Shown here: piece after piece, positions 50,754 through 63,865 of the stretch
Layout: every line of letters begins with the position of its first letter
How positions within the stretch are numbered: position 1 is the first letter of the stretch
Assembly (NCBI RefSeq): GCF_030867145.1
Contig: NC_134429.1
Location: forward strand, 21,623,115 to 21,687,114
Reading direction: 5' to 3'
DNA length: 64,000 bases
Origin: Opisthocomus hoazin
Taxonomy: Eukaryota; Chordata; Aves; Opisthocomiformes; Opisthocomidae
Notes under the pieces: model-generated
Told to the model about the DNA's origin: nothing
What the model saw: the letters and a program-made list of their open reading frames with translations, nothing else
Databases searched by the model: none
Translations under genes and position numbers: made by a program

Positions 50754-50849
50754 GGGGTGCCGGGCGGCCGGTGTGCCGGGCAGCCGGTGTGCCGGGCAGC
50801 CGGGGTGCCGGGCGGCCGGTGTGCCGGGCAGCCGGTGTGCCGGGCAGCC
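50754..50849. repeat. Minisatellite: six 16-bp units as two 48-bp copies
   Basis: Six units of 16 bp. Unit A is GGGGTGCCGGGCGGCC and unit B is GGTGTGCCGGGCAGCC, arranged A-B-B-A-B-B. The 48-bp halves (50754-50801 and 50802-50849) are identical, so the array arose by an early duplication of 16-bp units and a later duplication of the whole triplet. The repetitive peptides it encodes in overlapping frames are not evidence for a gene. Confidence 0.95.
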
Positions 50850-50950
50850 GGCCGGCGGGCCGCGGCGCTGCCGCCTGCCAGTGGCGAGGGCTTTGGTGTG
50901 ATGCCGTGGGAGGTACTGGTTTTACTCACTGAAGCTCCTTTGTTTTGCAG

Positions 50951-51213
50951 AGATCTTGATGCAGACGCCCTTTTGGATTTCTTTTTAATAATGTGTGACC
51001 CTTCACCTTTGATCCCTTGACCTGCATTACTTTGGTAACCATTTCATTTTTTAAATTTCATTTCACTTTTAATTTTGGTGTGCAAGCTGTAACATTTCAT
51101 TGTTTTAAAGTGTAGTGTTCTTTGACCTCCCCAAATGTCTTTTTTTAATGAAGATATGTAATGTTAGCTTTTCTTGAATAAAAATTATTTCAGTTGTTAA
51201 AAAAAAAAATAAA
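50951..51213 (+). other. Possible alternative 3' terminal exon with polyadenylation signals
   Basis: A pyrimidine-rich tract and acceptor (CTCCTTTGTTTTGCAG) lead into AGATCTTGATGCAGACGCCC. A long AT-rich, UTR-like stretch follows, with AATAAA at 51177-51182 and again at 51208-51213. Spliced from the CAMTA1 exon ending at 41351 (phase 0), it would add RS and stop, giving a truncated product with only the CG-1 start. It could also belong to an unrelated non-coding RNA, or be chance. Confidence 0.3.
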
Positions 51214-51680
51214 GTATGTAATTTTCATTGTTTTTTGCTTCTTTTAAGTTAAACTGCGTGTGTGCTTCTTGTATAGTACATTCCTTTTTTCGACCTGTGT
51301 TCTCCCAGTACTAATTTATTTTGGTATTTCCGTACATCTTTGGTTTTAATTTGCATTTCTCTACAGTTCTTTTGGTCAGTAAAACACATGCTGCTGTTCC
51401 ATCCCCCCACCCCACCCCTCCACGGGTCACATTTTGGCAGTCCAAAGTAATCATGGGACCATTTAAGATACTCTTACGAATAAGAAATATTCTTTATTGT
51501 TAAAATTTTGTTCCCTGTCCTGAAGATAACTTTTCTTAACCAGCAGCTTAAAACTGATAGCTATTTTAATAAAAGATTAGGCTTTAAACCAAAATGAAAA
51601 TCGCAGTCAAAACTCAATTTACATTTATTTTTGCGTTATCATTGAAGCCAAAAGGAAAGTTACCAGTGCTCTGCGATGTG

Positions 51681-51704
51681 CTTTAAGCACATATGTGCTT
51701 AAAG
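51681..51704. repeat. Perfect 24-bp palindrome
   Basis: The 24 bp starting CTTTAAGCACAT are followed by their exact reverse complement with no spacer. The surrounding sequence does not extend the symmetry. Confidence 0.85.
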
Positions 51705-54700
51705 AAGCAGCGTATTGTGTACATGGGATAGTAAAGCCCCAAGATTTAGTAGCCATTTCCTTCCATTTTTCTGTTGAAAGCTACTGGCCTACAAGACAGA
51801 TTTTGGCCAGATTCTATTTCTGTCTTGTAAATGATCATGTGAAATCTACTGAGCACGGCCCACTGAAGCACAGATTATTTTTTAAGTGTCTCATTATTTT
51901 ATTCTCTAACATTTAATGCTGAAGTTTTAATTGCACACAGATGAAGCCGCTAAATGAGCACTGAAATGGATTTAGGTCTTCTCTGAGCCTTGTTGATGCT
52001 TATAAAACTTTATGTCGTTCATTAGAACTAGAGATTAAAATTATAGCGAGCTGTTCACACATGACAAGTCGGCTTCGCTGACCTCCCCTGGCCGCTGCCT
52101 GTGTCGGGCCTCTTCCGGAGGAGCCCGAAGCCCGCCTGAAGCCCTTCCTGCTGGTGTTTTCCCCGGAGAAGCAGAGGCTGCAGCAGGCTCCGCTGCGGGA
52201 CCTGCTGGGGGCTGCTGACCCCGGCAGTGGGGCTGAGCTGCCTTCCTTACCCATGGGGCCTCTGCGGGGCTGGTGGGTTGAGCTCTGCAGGTTTTACCCC
52301 TGAGCACTGGGGATGCACCGGCATCACCAGAGTCTGCTCCAGGAGCCTTCATCTTCTGCTAATCAGCGTCCGTGCTTCAGAAAATGGTATTTCCAGCACT
52401 AATCTTTGTGCTTAAAGAGCAGGATCTCTGTTTTTAAACTGCCCTGCATTGTGTTTGCGGAGTCACTTGTTAAAATAATGTGGCAGACAAAAAAAGTATT
52501 CACAAAACTCTGCTGACCAGTGTCTCCTCCATGTTGATGTACGTTTCCCTCTTGACCCAGTGGTTAGGAGCTGAGATGGACAGTCGCACCCTGCGTCAGT
52601 GTCTGAAGCGTTCGGGTGGTTTTTTCCTTTTCCCCTCTTGTTCCACATTTTAGCTGTAATAGTTTTTGTAAGCCAAGAGTCATCAATTCTAGTATACAAG
52701 GCTGCTGCTCCTACATGAAGTGTGTTTTGGATAGCTGGGATTTGGCTTTTACTCTGGTTTTAATGCTGCCTGTCAGCCTGAGAAGTACGATCCTCCAAAA
52801 TAATCTCGAGCTATTGCTCCAGTCTTCAGGACAGGATTTTTAAAACTCGGTGGAAAAAAATATTTATTTTGCCCAAGAAAACTCATTGAAGACTGTTTTT
52901 CTCCTCCTTGTAACACATATTTTATATCAGCAGCAGTTAGAAGTGAATGCCCTGACTTTCCAGGAAAGCAGTTTTTAAAAAAACTTTATTTAGACATCTG
53001 GAAACCAAAGGGAAAATCCCTCTGTGCAGAGGGCTAGCTTTCAGCTGCCTCCTGGTAGAACAAATGGCGAGAAACAAAACTGGGGGAATAAAAATGTCTG
53101 ATGTTGGGAACTGGAGTCAACAATACAAAACCATGTGAGGTTAAAAGATGGCTAGAAGTTCTTGTTTCAGGAGATACTTTGTCCTGCCCATCCTGCCTCC
53201 TTTTCATAAGGTAAGCGCGCTCAGTGATGGAAGTAGTTGGGTATGTCTCACAAGATGTGCGGGTGACACAGGGTGATGCATGCTGTCTTTTTCATGATCT
53301 TTCCGAGTATTCTGTTAGATGCAGATGGTTGTTCACAGAGATCAGTGTCATGAATATGGATTATGCCTGTTCAGCTGTTGCACGGGCTTCCAGGATGCTA
53401 GAGCTGCTGAGGAAGGAGGAGGTAGAGCCCTTGGAAAGAGAGGATAGGAATTGTTCTCCGTTTCCTGTATGAACAGAGGTAAATATTGGTAAGAAAAGCT
53501 GCTTCCTTAACACAGCAATAGCATTACCGTTTACTGGAGCTTACAGTCTGTCTTTGGGATTCTGCTGCAGTGTGACTGAATGGCTCTAGGTCATATCAGC
53601 AACAATTGTCCGTTTTATGGCAAGAGAAGACAGAACTTTATTCATTTTGCTGAGCTGTTTTTTTACTGAACAGGAATTATTTTCACTTAAAGAACTACAC
53701 AAATGCTACAAAATGTTGGGAAAGCAAAACATTTGTTTATTTAAACATTAAGAGAATACTCTATTGAGAGATTTATTCCTGCTTACGAGATTTTTGTTAC
53801 TCCAAGTCAGAATATTGATAACATCCACTCCTGAAACAAACAAGTCTTAATTTTGAAATTCATGCAATATCTTCTACTGCAGGATGCTTCTATATGCGAA
53901 CCTTAACGCAAGGCTAAATGGCTGAAGTGAAATACTTGGCACATTTACTAGATTTAGAACATTGCATGTCTGGCAGTTCAGGTGATGCAGCTGGGGTAGG
54001 ATTAACCTAATCTGCTTTATTCAACCTAATAGACGTATTTGTGTATCAATCATCTGCATGTGCTGTTCCTTTAATAAAATATACATAGGCAGCAGACACA
54101 TTGCTCACTGCAGTCTGGACTACTTTGAAAAACAGATGTATCAGTCAACACAAGCAAACATTGTGTTTTTTTCTATTAATAATAAAACTCACCCAAACAT
54201 GCAGAATGAAAAAGCGTACAGGACCGATTCCCCCCGCCCCCCCGGTCTGTACCTGAGGAAGCACAGGTTTCTGTACAGAAGCTGCCTGTACGCGGTAACC
54301 TTAACAAATGGGCCCTACTAACCTGTTTCGGGGCTGGCGGCTTCTAGGCGAGCATCCTGTTGGTCTTGTGCTGGGAGGGGACTGGGAATTGCCGCTTCCC
54401 AAGGAGAGCCCAGTGCTGGCAGCGCCCAGCTGCTGGAGTGGTGGCCGTGGGTAAACCGGTGCCCGGGGGGTTTCTCCTCTGGCCTTGGGGGTGACTTTCC
54501 CAGGCTTCTCGCCCCACTTGCTGCTCTGTGTGTTTATTGTTTTGCAAAGTCCTGAAATAATTATTGCTATTACTTTCATCTTTAAATTCTCAAAATGTGT
54601 TAAAGCCTTTGGTTGCTGAAGGGGTGAGCCGGTGCTGCTGGGCGGGCTTCCACAACTCAGTCTTGTGCTTCTGCCTGTACTCTGCTTATGGAAGTAGAGC

Positions 54701-54974
54701 TCCTGTAGCAATCGAAACCCTGTGTTTGGCTGTCTCTGTGTGCTAGGGCCTGGGTCCTCTGCCTTTCCTTCGCTCTTAGCTGCAGACCTCGGGTGAGAAA
54801 ATGTTCAGTGATAAAAACGTGTTTTTATTTCTCCTTCAGGTTTGGCTTGTCTGCTTTTCAGCTCTTCTAGACATTGGAAATTCCAGTTTGTGTTTACTCT
54901 CTATGGATTCCTTCCCACAAGACAGAAGTGAATTCAGCATGGATTGTTGGGGAGAGCCATGGCTGGGAATAAGG

Positions 54975-55140
54975 ATAATTGCAGTCTCTGGCTGTGCCAC
55001 AGATTTGCTGGTGATTTCTTTTGAGTTATTCACCTGCACTGTATCTGTTTCCTCAGCTGTAAAATATCAGTAATTACCTCCTTTGTAAAATGTTATGGGG
55101 TCTGCTGGTAATTATATGAATGAAATGCTAATTACAGTGA
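54975..55140 (+). mobile_element. MIR-like ancient SINE
   Basis: The segment contains, in order, CTCTGGCTGTGCCAC, TGAGTTATTCACCTGCACTG, TTTCCTCAGCTGTAAAATA, TAATTACCTCCTTTGTAAAA, GTTATGGGG and a region like ATGAATGAAATGCTAATTAC. This is the arrangement of the MIR consensus (tRNA-derived body, then TTTCCTCATCTGTAAAATG, then ACCTACCTCATAGGG). MIRs are old and occur as decayed copies throughout amniotes. The overlapping 90-residue open frame at 54801-55073 is probably not a gene. Confidence 0.6.
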
Positions 55141-57073
55141 TTATTACTTGGACCTAGTCTAGATCTGGGTGATGTTCCTGTTGTGATGAACTTATGAAAC
55201 AGATACCACAAGTTGCCTTTCTCCATTCCTTGCGAGGGAGCTGGAGGGGAAGGTGCCGTGGCACTCAGACGTCAGTTCCTGATGAGCAGCACTACTGCTT
55301 TCTCACCCCGGTCAATCTATTGACTTCCCCCCTCCCTTGGTCCTCGTGCGGTAGCAGGGCGCTGGGCTGATGAGAGGCTAAGAAATTACTAATTGGGTAG
55401 TTGGGTCCGTGTGTAATTTGATAACAAAGGCTTATGCTCTGGCATTCTCTTTCCCTCTTGGAGATGGGTAGAAGAGAGCAGGTTGTGCACGATGCTCTCT
55501 GGGGTACCGGTTGGGCTGGGGCCAGTCCGTCTGCCACCACATGGCCTCGGTGCCTTGGAAGATCTGACCTCGATGCAAGGGAAGGTGTCCTTCCAGCTGT
55601 TGGGATTATTTCCCTCCTATAAAACACTACAGGTGGCAAGATTTTATTATCAAACACTTTATTTTCCTTTCTCTTCTCCATTTATGTAGGACATGTTTTC
55701 TTTGTAGCTGGGGGTAGCTCCACTATCCACTAAGCAAGGCCGGGTGGCGGAGGAAGAATTGATATTCTTTTAGGTAGAAATGGAGTGTTCTCGTCCAGAA
55801 AATACTGCTGCTACTGCCGGGATGATGCTGTAGCTTCCGACAGTAGTAGTAATGAGTAATGTCTTACATCCGTTAATGATGAGAGGCTCCTGCCCAGTAC
55901 CAGCCTTCCCCAGACAGCGTTTTGTGGCACAGTGACAACATCGAGCTCTTGGTTCGTCTCGCTGCAGTTCCTGCCGGCTCTGCTCTGCCACCTCTGCCTG
56001 CTCGGCCTTTCTGGGTTCTGCTGGGTGGATTTCAGTGCCTGCCATCAGCCTCAGCCTTGCTTTGCCCTGGAAGAGCAGCCATAGATCTGGTGGCAAACCA
56101 GAGGTGGGATGCTGAGCAGCTTTTCCTTTCTCGTGGTTTCACGATTGCAGTGAATTTTTAACATTCAGCGGGAGGGTTTAGTGACTGTCCAGTATGATAA
56201 TACAAAAAGGCTTTCCAGCAACAGAAAAGTGATTTTTAATTGCAGTTTGGCACTTGAATTTTCCAAACTAGATGCTCATCTCTGACAGCCTGTTTCTGAC
56301 TGACTCCACAAATGGAAATCAGTCTGGGATATATCACGCCCTTGCAGTGTGTCAGGTGCTGATGATGCAAAGTCCATCTAATGCAGCTCATTGGGTTATT
56401 ATTCTGTTTGGGGATAGCTAAGGGAGACAAATGGGTCCAAGTACAGTTTTTTCCCAAGACTTCTAGGTTTTTAAACTCTTAAAATCATGACTGAAAATCC
56501 ACCAAATACTTGTATTTCTTTACTGCTCTCTAGACGTGCGTACATCTGCATCAACATACACATCTACATTGCCGCGAGTTGCCGTTCTGTCGGGAAGCGT
56601 GTGCTTAGTGCCAGGACCTAACCCAGCGAGCGCACGGCGAGGGCGTGCTGGCAGCAGTGCTTCCACACCGGGCGCCTGCCCGCCGACACCCACGGCCAAA
56701 TCTGTGCTGATTTTTCCCTTTGCACACCCGGCAGCCGCTGCCGGAGCGGGGCCGGGGCAGCAGCTCGGGGTCCCGGAGTCCTCTGTCCCCGCCTGCCTCT
56801 GGCCAGGCTCCTCAGCCGCAGCACATGGGCGTGCTCTGCTTCTGCAGTTTTGCTCCTGACTTCGTAAACAACCTGGGTTTTTCCATGGTGAAATGCTTGT
56901 GTGCTCCAGTGACAGGCAGCGATTCGTGATTCCAGGCAAGCGGAAACAGCCGTTACCAGGTAATAAGGGTATGGAAGGAGCTGACCTTGTTAGGTGGGGG
57001 GAAAAGTAAATGAGGGAATAGCATCGCTCCCACAGTCACTCTCACCTCACTTCAGAGCAGCTAGAATACCAGA

Positions 57074-57098
57074 TGTCTGTCTGTCTGTCTGTCTGTCC
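57074..57098. repeat. (TGTC)n microsatellite
   Basis: About six tandem TGTC/CTGT units. Confidence 0.9.
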
Positions 57099-60000
57099 GT
57101 GCCCTTCACCCAATATTCATATATTAGATTTAAAAAAAAAAAATTTGGGAAGCAAAAAACTGGGTTCGTTCCTACAGAAGCATCATCTATGAAGATGAAT
57201 TAATTTGGTGTGGGATGCTTTGAAAGTGAATAATGCCGTAAAAACTGTTCTTGTTGCACAAGTGAATTGATCTGTCTGCACTCTGCAAGTCTTGCATGGT
57301 GAGGCACAGTAAATTACTACATAGTCTAAAGGATAATCAGTAATTCAGATTAGAGATTTATTCAACTCTAATTTTACAGCATTCTTGCAAAAAGTCGGAA
57401 GGTGTATGATATCTGTGGGATTTCTGTGTCTCCGTACCACTCTGAATGCTGTAAATCAACAGTGGGAGTAACATAGGAACTTTAAAACTTAGAAGTTTAG
57501 AAACTTAATAATTATAAACTCTCTAAAGTGTTCCTCCTCTTAGACGTTAGTGAACTGTCTGGTTTTCCTTGTGGTGGCAAAGCATTCCATAAAGTTGCTG
57601 TAGCTTACGATAAAGATGCTTTTCAAGTTTTAATTAAGCTTGGATTAAAACATAACGTCGCCACAAAACCAGAAGCGTTGGAGGGTGAGGGGTGCCGGAG
57701 TCGCTTGCTGCTGCATGGTGACGCCTCTAGTTTGCGGGCGGGTTTTCGGACGGCCGCGTGCCCCGCCGGTGGCAGTCCCAAGCGCTGGTCAGGCAGGCAG
57801 CGTGGCGTTGCCACTTGCCCGTGGTCACCACGGGGAGGTCAGCACGTGCCGGCAGAAGAGCCCGGAGCAGCTGGGAGGGGCAGGCGCAGTGTGCAGGGGA
57901 GGTCGGCGTTGGGTGGGAGCGGCCATCGTGGGAAGCCAACGCTGTGTCGCTCCGGCAAGGACGGCACGTGCCCCGTGCCCTGGCTCCTGCCGCAGCCTCG
58001 GCGCTGCCAGTGCTGCCGGCGAGAAAGCCAGTGCTCACCGGCACCGCGGGGTCGGGCGAGCGGTAGCGGGTGAAGCGTCCCGGACCGTCACTGCGCTCCT
58101 GCTCATGGCGGGTGCTGGGACCCTTCGTGGTGAGGGTCATCCGGGGCCAGCGCGTCGCGTGGCGTCTCGCCGACGGGCCTGGGACCCCCTCCTCTGTGTT
58201 CCGTCCGTGTGTAGGACATAGCGTGCGTAATGTGCGTAAGCTGCAAAATGCCTCTGGTTGCAGGTAGAACCTCTGACTTCTGTCCTGAAATACTTTGTGA
58301 ATGAGACTGTTTCGGCGTGAGCAGAAAGGCTGATGACAAAGAGCGGAGAAAGCTCTTTTCGGTTCTTAGCTCTACGACTTTTCTTTCACATATTTTAGAT
58401 AAAGGGTTATTCCTTTTGTACGGTATGTGCTCATGTCACAATACTGTTGCTTGCCAAGGCCGTCAGACAGCGTTTCCCACAGGCTACTTTCTGCAGCTGG
58501 GGTGCCGCTTCAGACAGAAATGAAGTACGATTGTTTACAAGAGGACAAAACCCCCGTCCCGTGGGGGGCCGCGGGCTGTTCTTGCTGGCCTCACGCTGCC
58601 ACGCTGCCCACCCTGCTTCCCGCTCCTGCCTGTCCGGTTTGGTTGTTTTAAAATAAACTTTTCAAACTGAGGATCATAACTAAAGCAGAGAGCCTTGGGA
58701 CGACCTCTGAAACACCCGAGGGGATTAAATCTAATTCTGTCAAGCAGAAGGTGGGTGCTCTGATGCTTTGTTGTAATGGCAGTGGGATAAACTGACAGAG
58801 CTGCGTTACTCTGGGGTTTTTTAAGTGGTCTGCTCGTCAAGTAAGACTGCATCGCTGTTAGCGTGGTGCCTGGGCTCCGCGTGCTCGGGCTGGGCCGGGT
58901 TTTCGGTGTCGGTTGTGGGGATGGAGGCAGTTCAGCAGAGAGGGTGCCTTGTGTTGCCCTGTGGCTTCGGCACCCGTCTTGAACGGCATCACCTCAGTCT
59001 TTCGACGAGATGATCATCACGAAGCTGACCTGATCAGCACCGTGGCAGGATGGTGCCCGGCAGCAGCGTCGGAGCTTTGCCCCGTTCTCCGGTCTGCACG
59101 CGTGTCGCGCTGGCTGCAGGTGATCGCAGCTGGGCTCCGATTTTGGCTTTGTAAAGTGAGACCTTTTCCTCCCCAGAGGGATTCTGGCCTAGCAGTAACC
59201 AGCCGTAGTTTGGGTGGTTTTGGTTACCAAGTAGTGTCTGGATGTTAGAAAATCAGAGCATAAATTCTTCCAGCGATCAGCTGTGTCATTCGCCTCGCCT
59301 CCGTGACCTCTAACTGCTGTTACTTCAAACAGCTGCCATTAAACACAGTCGATAACACCCTTATGTATTCTACGGGATCCTCTCCTCCTGCCATCTCAAA
59401 TGAAAAATAAACAAAAGAGCTTAAGTACGCAACGTGCTAAATAGACTAATAAGCTGTGAAAATATTTTATGGGCAAATCTGGGGCAAGAGCTGTCTGCTG
59501 AAGCAAGCCTATTAGACTTGGCAGCGGAAAGGCTTTGGGAGGCGTTCTTTGGGAGAGATAATTGAAAGATTTTTTCAAATGTATGTGTATTTTTTTTTTT
59601 TGCCCTTTCTGAGTAGTTTTAACAAATCCCTCCCTCCTTAAATTGATTACCTCTCAGCATCAGAGTGCCTTGCCTTTAAGTACCCACTAAGCTGCTCCTG
59701 TGCTGATTTGACTTTGCCTTTCCGTTAAACATAAAACAGGTTTTAATCTTCTCATTTAGATGTTTTAATAGAAAGTAAATGTTGAACTTCCTTTGCTGTG
59801 GCATCCAAATCTGTAATCCTTGGGAGCATCTATAACGAAACGAAAACGTGCTTTTGTCTAAGCCAGGCATTACCAGCCCTCCGAGGGGTGTCTTCCGTAG
59901 CAGCACTTTCTAGGTGGGGATGGCAGACGGGCACCTTGCTTCGGGCAAGCGGCACAGGGCGGGCGGCTGGGCAGCTCCGCACCCGGAGCTGGGAGAAGCG

Positions 60001-63000
60001 AAGGGCCAGGGGCACGGTCTGGAAGAGGCGACGGAGGCCGCTTGGGCTCCCCGAGGGGCGGGGAGGCGGACGGTGACTCTCATTTGGCAATGCCCAGTGC
60101 TCAGCCACCCTGAGCTGGAGCTGGTGCCCAGATGCTCCTCTCAGGAAAAGCAAACACTCGTCCGTGAGCTGGTCGATAGGTGATGGGTTTTTGGGAAAGT
60201 GACGGGGAGAGCGGCGAGAACCCCGTCTCAGGACGGTTTCCGACTCCGGGGAATGGGGAAAGGTCTGTAAACGTGCTGTAAAGTAAGTGTTCGTGACTAC
60301 TGCCTGGAAGTTTAATCACAGCTGCTTCAGAGGGTTTGTGTTTGGAGATTATGTACGTGTTCTGATGGTGTTGCTGCTCTACGGAATGAGAACTGAAGCA
60401 GTGCTCTTGCTGAGGAAACTCTGAAAAGTGGGCTAGGACCAGGTGTGGTTCTTGTTACACAGAAGGGGGTTTCCACTCTTCTATAGCCACTTGGTTTATT
60501 TATTTATGCTTAAATTTAATTTTATTTTTTAAAAAAAGGCATTTACTACTCTAGGATGCAAATACTGCCAGCAAATTAACAGGCCAGATCCACAATTCAT
60601 CAAGGAGGGGAAGCACAGAGCAAATAGGGATAGAAACCATCTCGGGTGCAAAAGCAGCCGTTCATGCCCGCTTTGGTGGTGAGGGCAGGAACAGCTGTTT
60701 ATCCCTTCAGACGCATTACCTTCCGCAAATAAAAATGGGGATTTTTTTCAGGCTGAAAGCGCAGTCAGTCCTGGAAGAGCGGGAATGCTGCCGAAGCTTT
60801 TAGCTGTGTGTTCCCCACCAGCCCGTGCTGTCGGGGGGAGACGCCGTTCGGGGCAGCTGGATCCAGAGAGGCACCTACAAATACTCCATAAACGTGATTT
60901 TTACTATTATAAAGGATAACCCCATTAATATAGGTTTGTCTGGATAAATAAAGTGCTCTAATTTTCAGGCTCGCATTGTAAGTTGACAGGCTCCAATTGC
61001 AGAAGTGCTGGCTTTATCAGTAGCCGGGTGCATCTGGCAAGCCCCAGTCGTCGGCACGCCGAGGTGCCCCGGCTCGGCTGTGAAGAGCGGGAGGACGGGT
61101 CTCTGTCGGTCTGCTGGCTTCTCCCCTCGCGCTCCCTGCCCTCGCCGGCCTGAGCTTGCTGTGGGTGGTCCCCGTCCCTGCGGAGCCCGCTGCCCGGGCT
61201 GGCCGGCCTTCCCAGGGTGCAGGAGCATCCCGCGGCATCCAGATTTGTACCCGGTTTGTGTGTCAGCTGGGCAGCGTGTGGCAGCCAAAGAGAAGAAAGC
61301 TTTTGGAAAATCATAAATCTACTTCAAAACAGAAGTTTCCTCCTCACGGGAGTGATCATTGGTATTAATCACTTTGTTTTGAAAAATGGAAAATCAGTAT
61401 TTCAACTTTTCCAATGAGTTCCAGATTGCCAGGTTTTGACTATTTCATAGGTATTTGTTACCTCACTTTTCTTCCTAGGGAGAAAGGGGAGCTTGGTTCT
61501 GCCTCTCGCAGGGCTGGCGCGGAGTCGTTGCCTTTGCAGCATCCACGTGTCAGTGTCGATGTCACCTTTCCCATGGATGGCCTGGCTGCAGAAGCTGCTC
61601 TCCTGGGGTACCACGCTGCCCAGCCCGGGGTCCCTGTGCTGCCGTCAGGGATGCTCACGAGCTGCCTTTATCCCAGTACCTGTGACAGTCCTGGCGAAAT
61701 CTGGGAAAAGGGGGGAGGAGCAGTAAACCAGACATTTTGTCCCAGGAGATTTCAGCTAACGATTTGTCTGCAGTGTTTTTGCCAATAATGGGAAAAAGGA
61801 AATCCCCGTTTCTTCAGAGACGGGATGCATCGGGAGAACCAGAGGCTGAGACTCGTCTGCAGATAAAGCTTCAGTGCTCTGAAAAAACCACCCCAAAATA
61901 GCAAATATCCCGTTGGGGTGGCTTTGGCACGTGAGGAGCTGGAGCATCTGGGCTGGTGCCATTCCCACAGCAGTCCGCACAGACACAAATACCCGCTTCT
62001 GCTGTCCTTGCTAGTTTTGTGTAGGGAACTGGGGGAGAAGTTTGGAAGTGTCTTTTTTTGCTGGTTACTGCCAAGGTAAGGGGCAGAAATCCCTTTCTGG
62101 CCTGACGGGGTGGGCTGTGGGAGACAGAGCGGAAGGAAGCAGTTCGTCTGGGACGTGTCCTGCCGCGGTGACGTGAGAGGCAAGGCTGGGGTGACAGCAG
62201 GGTCCACTGCCAGCCCCTCGCCCCGGAGCCTTCCCATACCAGCTCCAGGGCCGGGCGTTTCCAGTGGACACGTTCGGATGAAGGCAGGTGAGACATGATG
62301 ATGAGTGACAGTGGAGGAGCCCCGCAGAGACTCGGGGAGATTCTCCTCTGCGTTCCTCCTGTTCCCTTGGTTTGTGGCAGAGACCTGAAAAGTTTCGTTT
62401 TTCAAAATCAGTAGAAAACGGCAGCGTTTCAAGGAAATCCCTTCTGCTGGGCGAAGGCAGCCGCCGTGTCCAGCTCTGCTTGCTCCTCCCTGGCCGTGGC
62501 AGAGCCGGGCGTGCCGCATCTCATTTCCACAGGAATTCTGGACGGCGGTCTGCAGCGTCGATGTGCGTACAGGCTGGCGTTGCGTCGCGGGCGGGTGCCG
62601 ATGGACAGTGACGTCACGGGGGGTGTCCCAGCAGCGTCTCCAGCGAAGACCTCGCTGTTCTCCGTGAGATGAATTATGAGCGGTTTTGCAGGGAAACAGA
62701 GCTGCTCCTTCGCTGTGTGCTGGGTTTACAAGTTGGATTTACAGCGTAGTAACTTAAATGATTGATTTTCTGAGTTGCAGTTGTTCTAATTAAATTAGTT
62801 TGCAAATTCTGCCGTTTGTCTTTTTTTCCCTTCAGTTTGTTTCCTTTTTGACCAAAATCGTAATATCCCTAGCCGGTCGCGGCACACGGAGATGCTGGGA
62901 AAGCACGTGGGGTCGAGGAGAGCGGAGGTGCGGCTGGGAATGTCGGAGGTGTGTGCGTTCTTCGTAGGCTGTAGGAGCGGATTGAAACGCTGCATCAGAC

Positions 63001-63824
63001 CTCTCGCCAAAATAATAAAAGTATTATGAAAGCAATCAGGTATGTTACCTGCTTGGCATGTTAGAAGCAGCTCCTGCTCCGTGCAAGGCCAAGCCACCGA
63101 ATTCATCCCCTGGGATCTGGTGTTAAAACGTGTTCGCTGCCAGCTGACGAAAGAGTCAAGCTCGGATTTATTACACCGGCACCTGCAGTAAAAAATGACA
63201 GATGATGAAAATGTATTTAATTATCATTCAGTGCCACATCTCTGTCTGCTCCAGTCTCGCTGCTGCAGCTGTTGGCACACACTTTATTTTAAAGTCAGCG
63301 TGCTTATCTGGAGAAGAGCCCGATCTCCCCGCGTAAACGGGCCGGGGGAGCGGGCGAGCTCCTCCGAGGCGCAGCGGAGTGGACGCAGCTTTGCGTTGCG
63401 CTCGCTTGCCTTCATTGCCTGGACTTCCCGGCATCTTCCCGCTCCGCAGGGAAACGCGCCCTCTCCGAGGCCGAACCAGTGATGGCCGTTCCCGGCGGCG
63501 CTGGGCGACGTGCCGGCCGCCGCCCCGCCATCGCGCTCTCCTCGCGGGGCACCGGCAGCCCTTGCAGCGCACAGGCGAATGCAATTAAGCAGCCCTGCAG
63601 CAGTAATTGGCTACAGTTGCTGGGGGGACGGGAGGCATCTCAAACGGGACTGCGGTTTGCAGCAAGGTCAGGGGAGGCGAAAGCAGCCGTCACTGCCGCA
63701 GAGGCACGGAAAAGTCTCGTTTCCACATGGCTGCTCCTCCAGTGTTAACTTTTTCTGTTGTCGTGCGAAGCCACGCGTGGCACTGGGGAGCTTTAGTGTG
63801 CGTCATCTGTGCAAAGGTGTACGT

Positions 63825-63865
63825 GTGTATGTATGTATGTATGTATGTATGTGGGGGGGGGGGGG
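63825..63865. repeat. (GTAT)n microsatellite followed by G13
   Basis: Seven or so GTAT units run directly into an uninterrupted run of thirteen G (63853-63865). Confidence 0.9.

Noticed and set aside
50336..50932. Frames with repeated peptides (for example GCPAHRPPGTPAARHT)
   Set aside because: The peptides are translations of the 16-bp minisatellite and occur in several frames on both strands.
54801..55073. A 90-residue open frame with hydrophobic stretches
   Set aside because: Its 3' half is explained by the MIR-like SINE and the rest has no similarity.
57528..58221. Overlapping 178-181 residue frames
   Set aside because: GC-rich patch with all frames open; low-complexity Arg/Gly/Pro composition and no recognisable motif.
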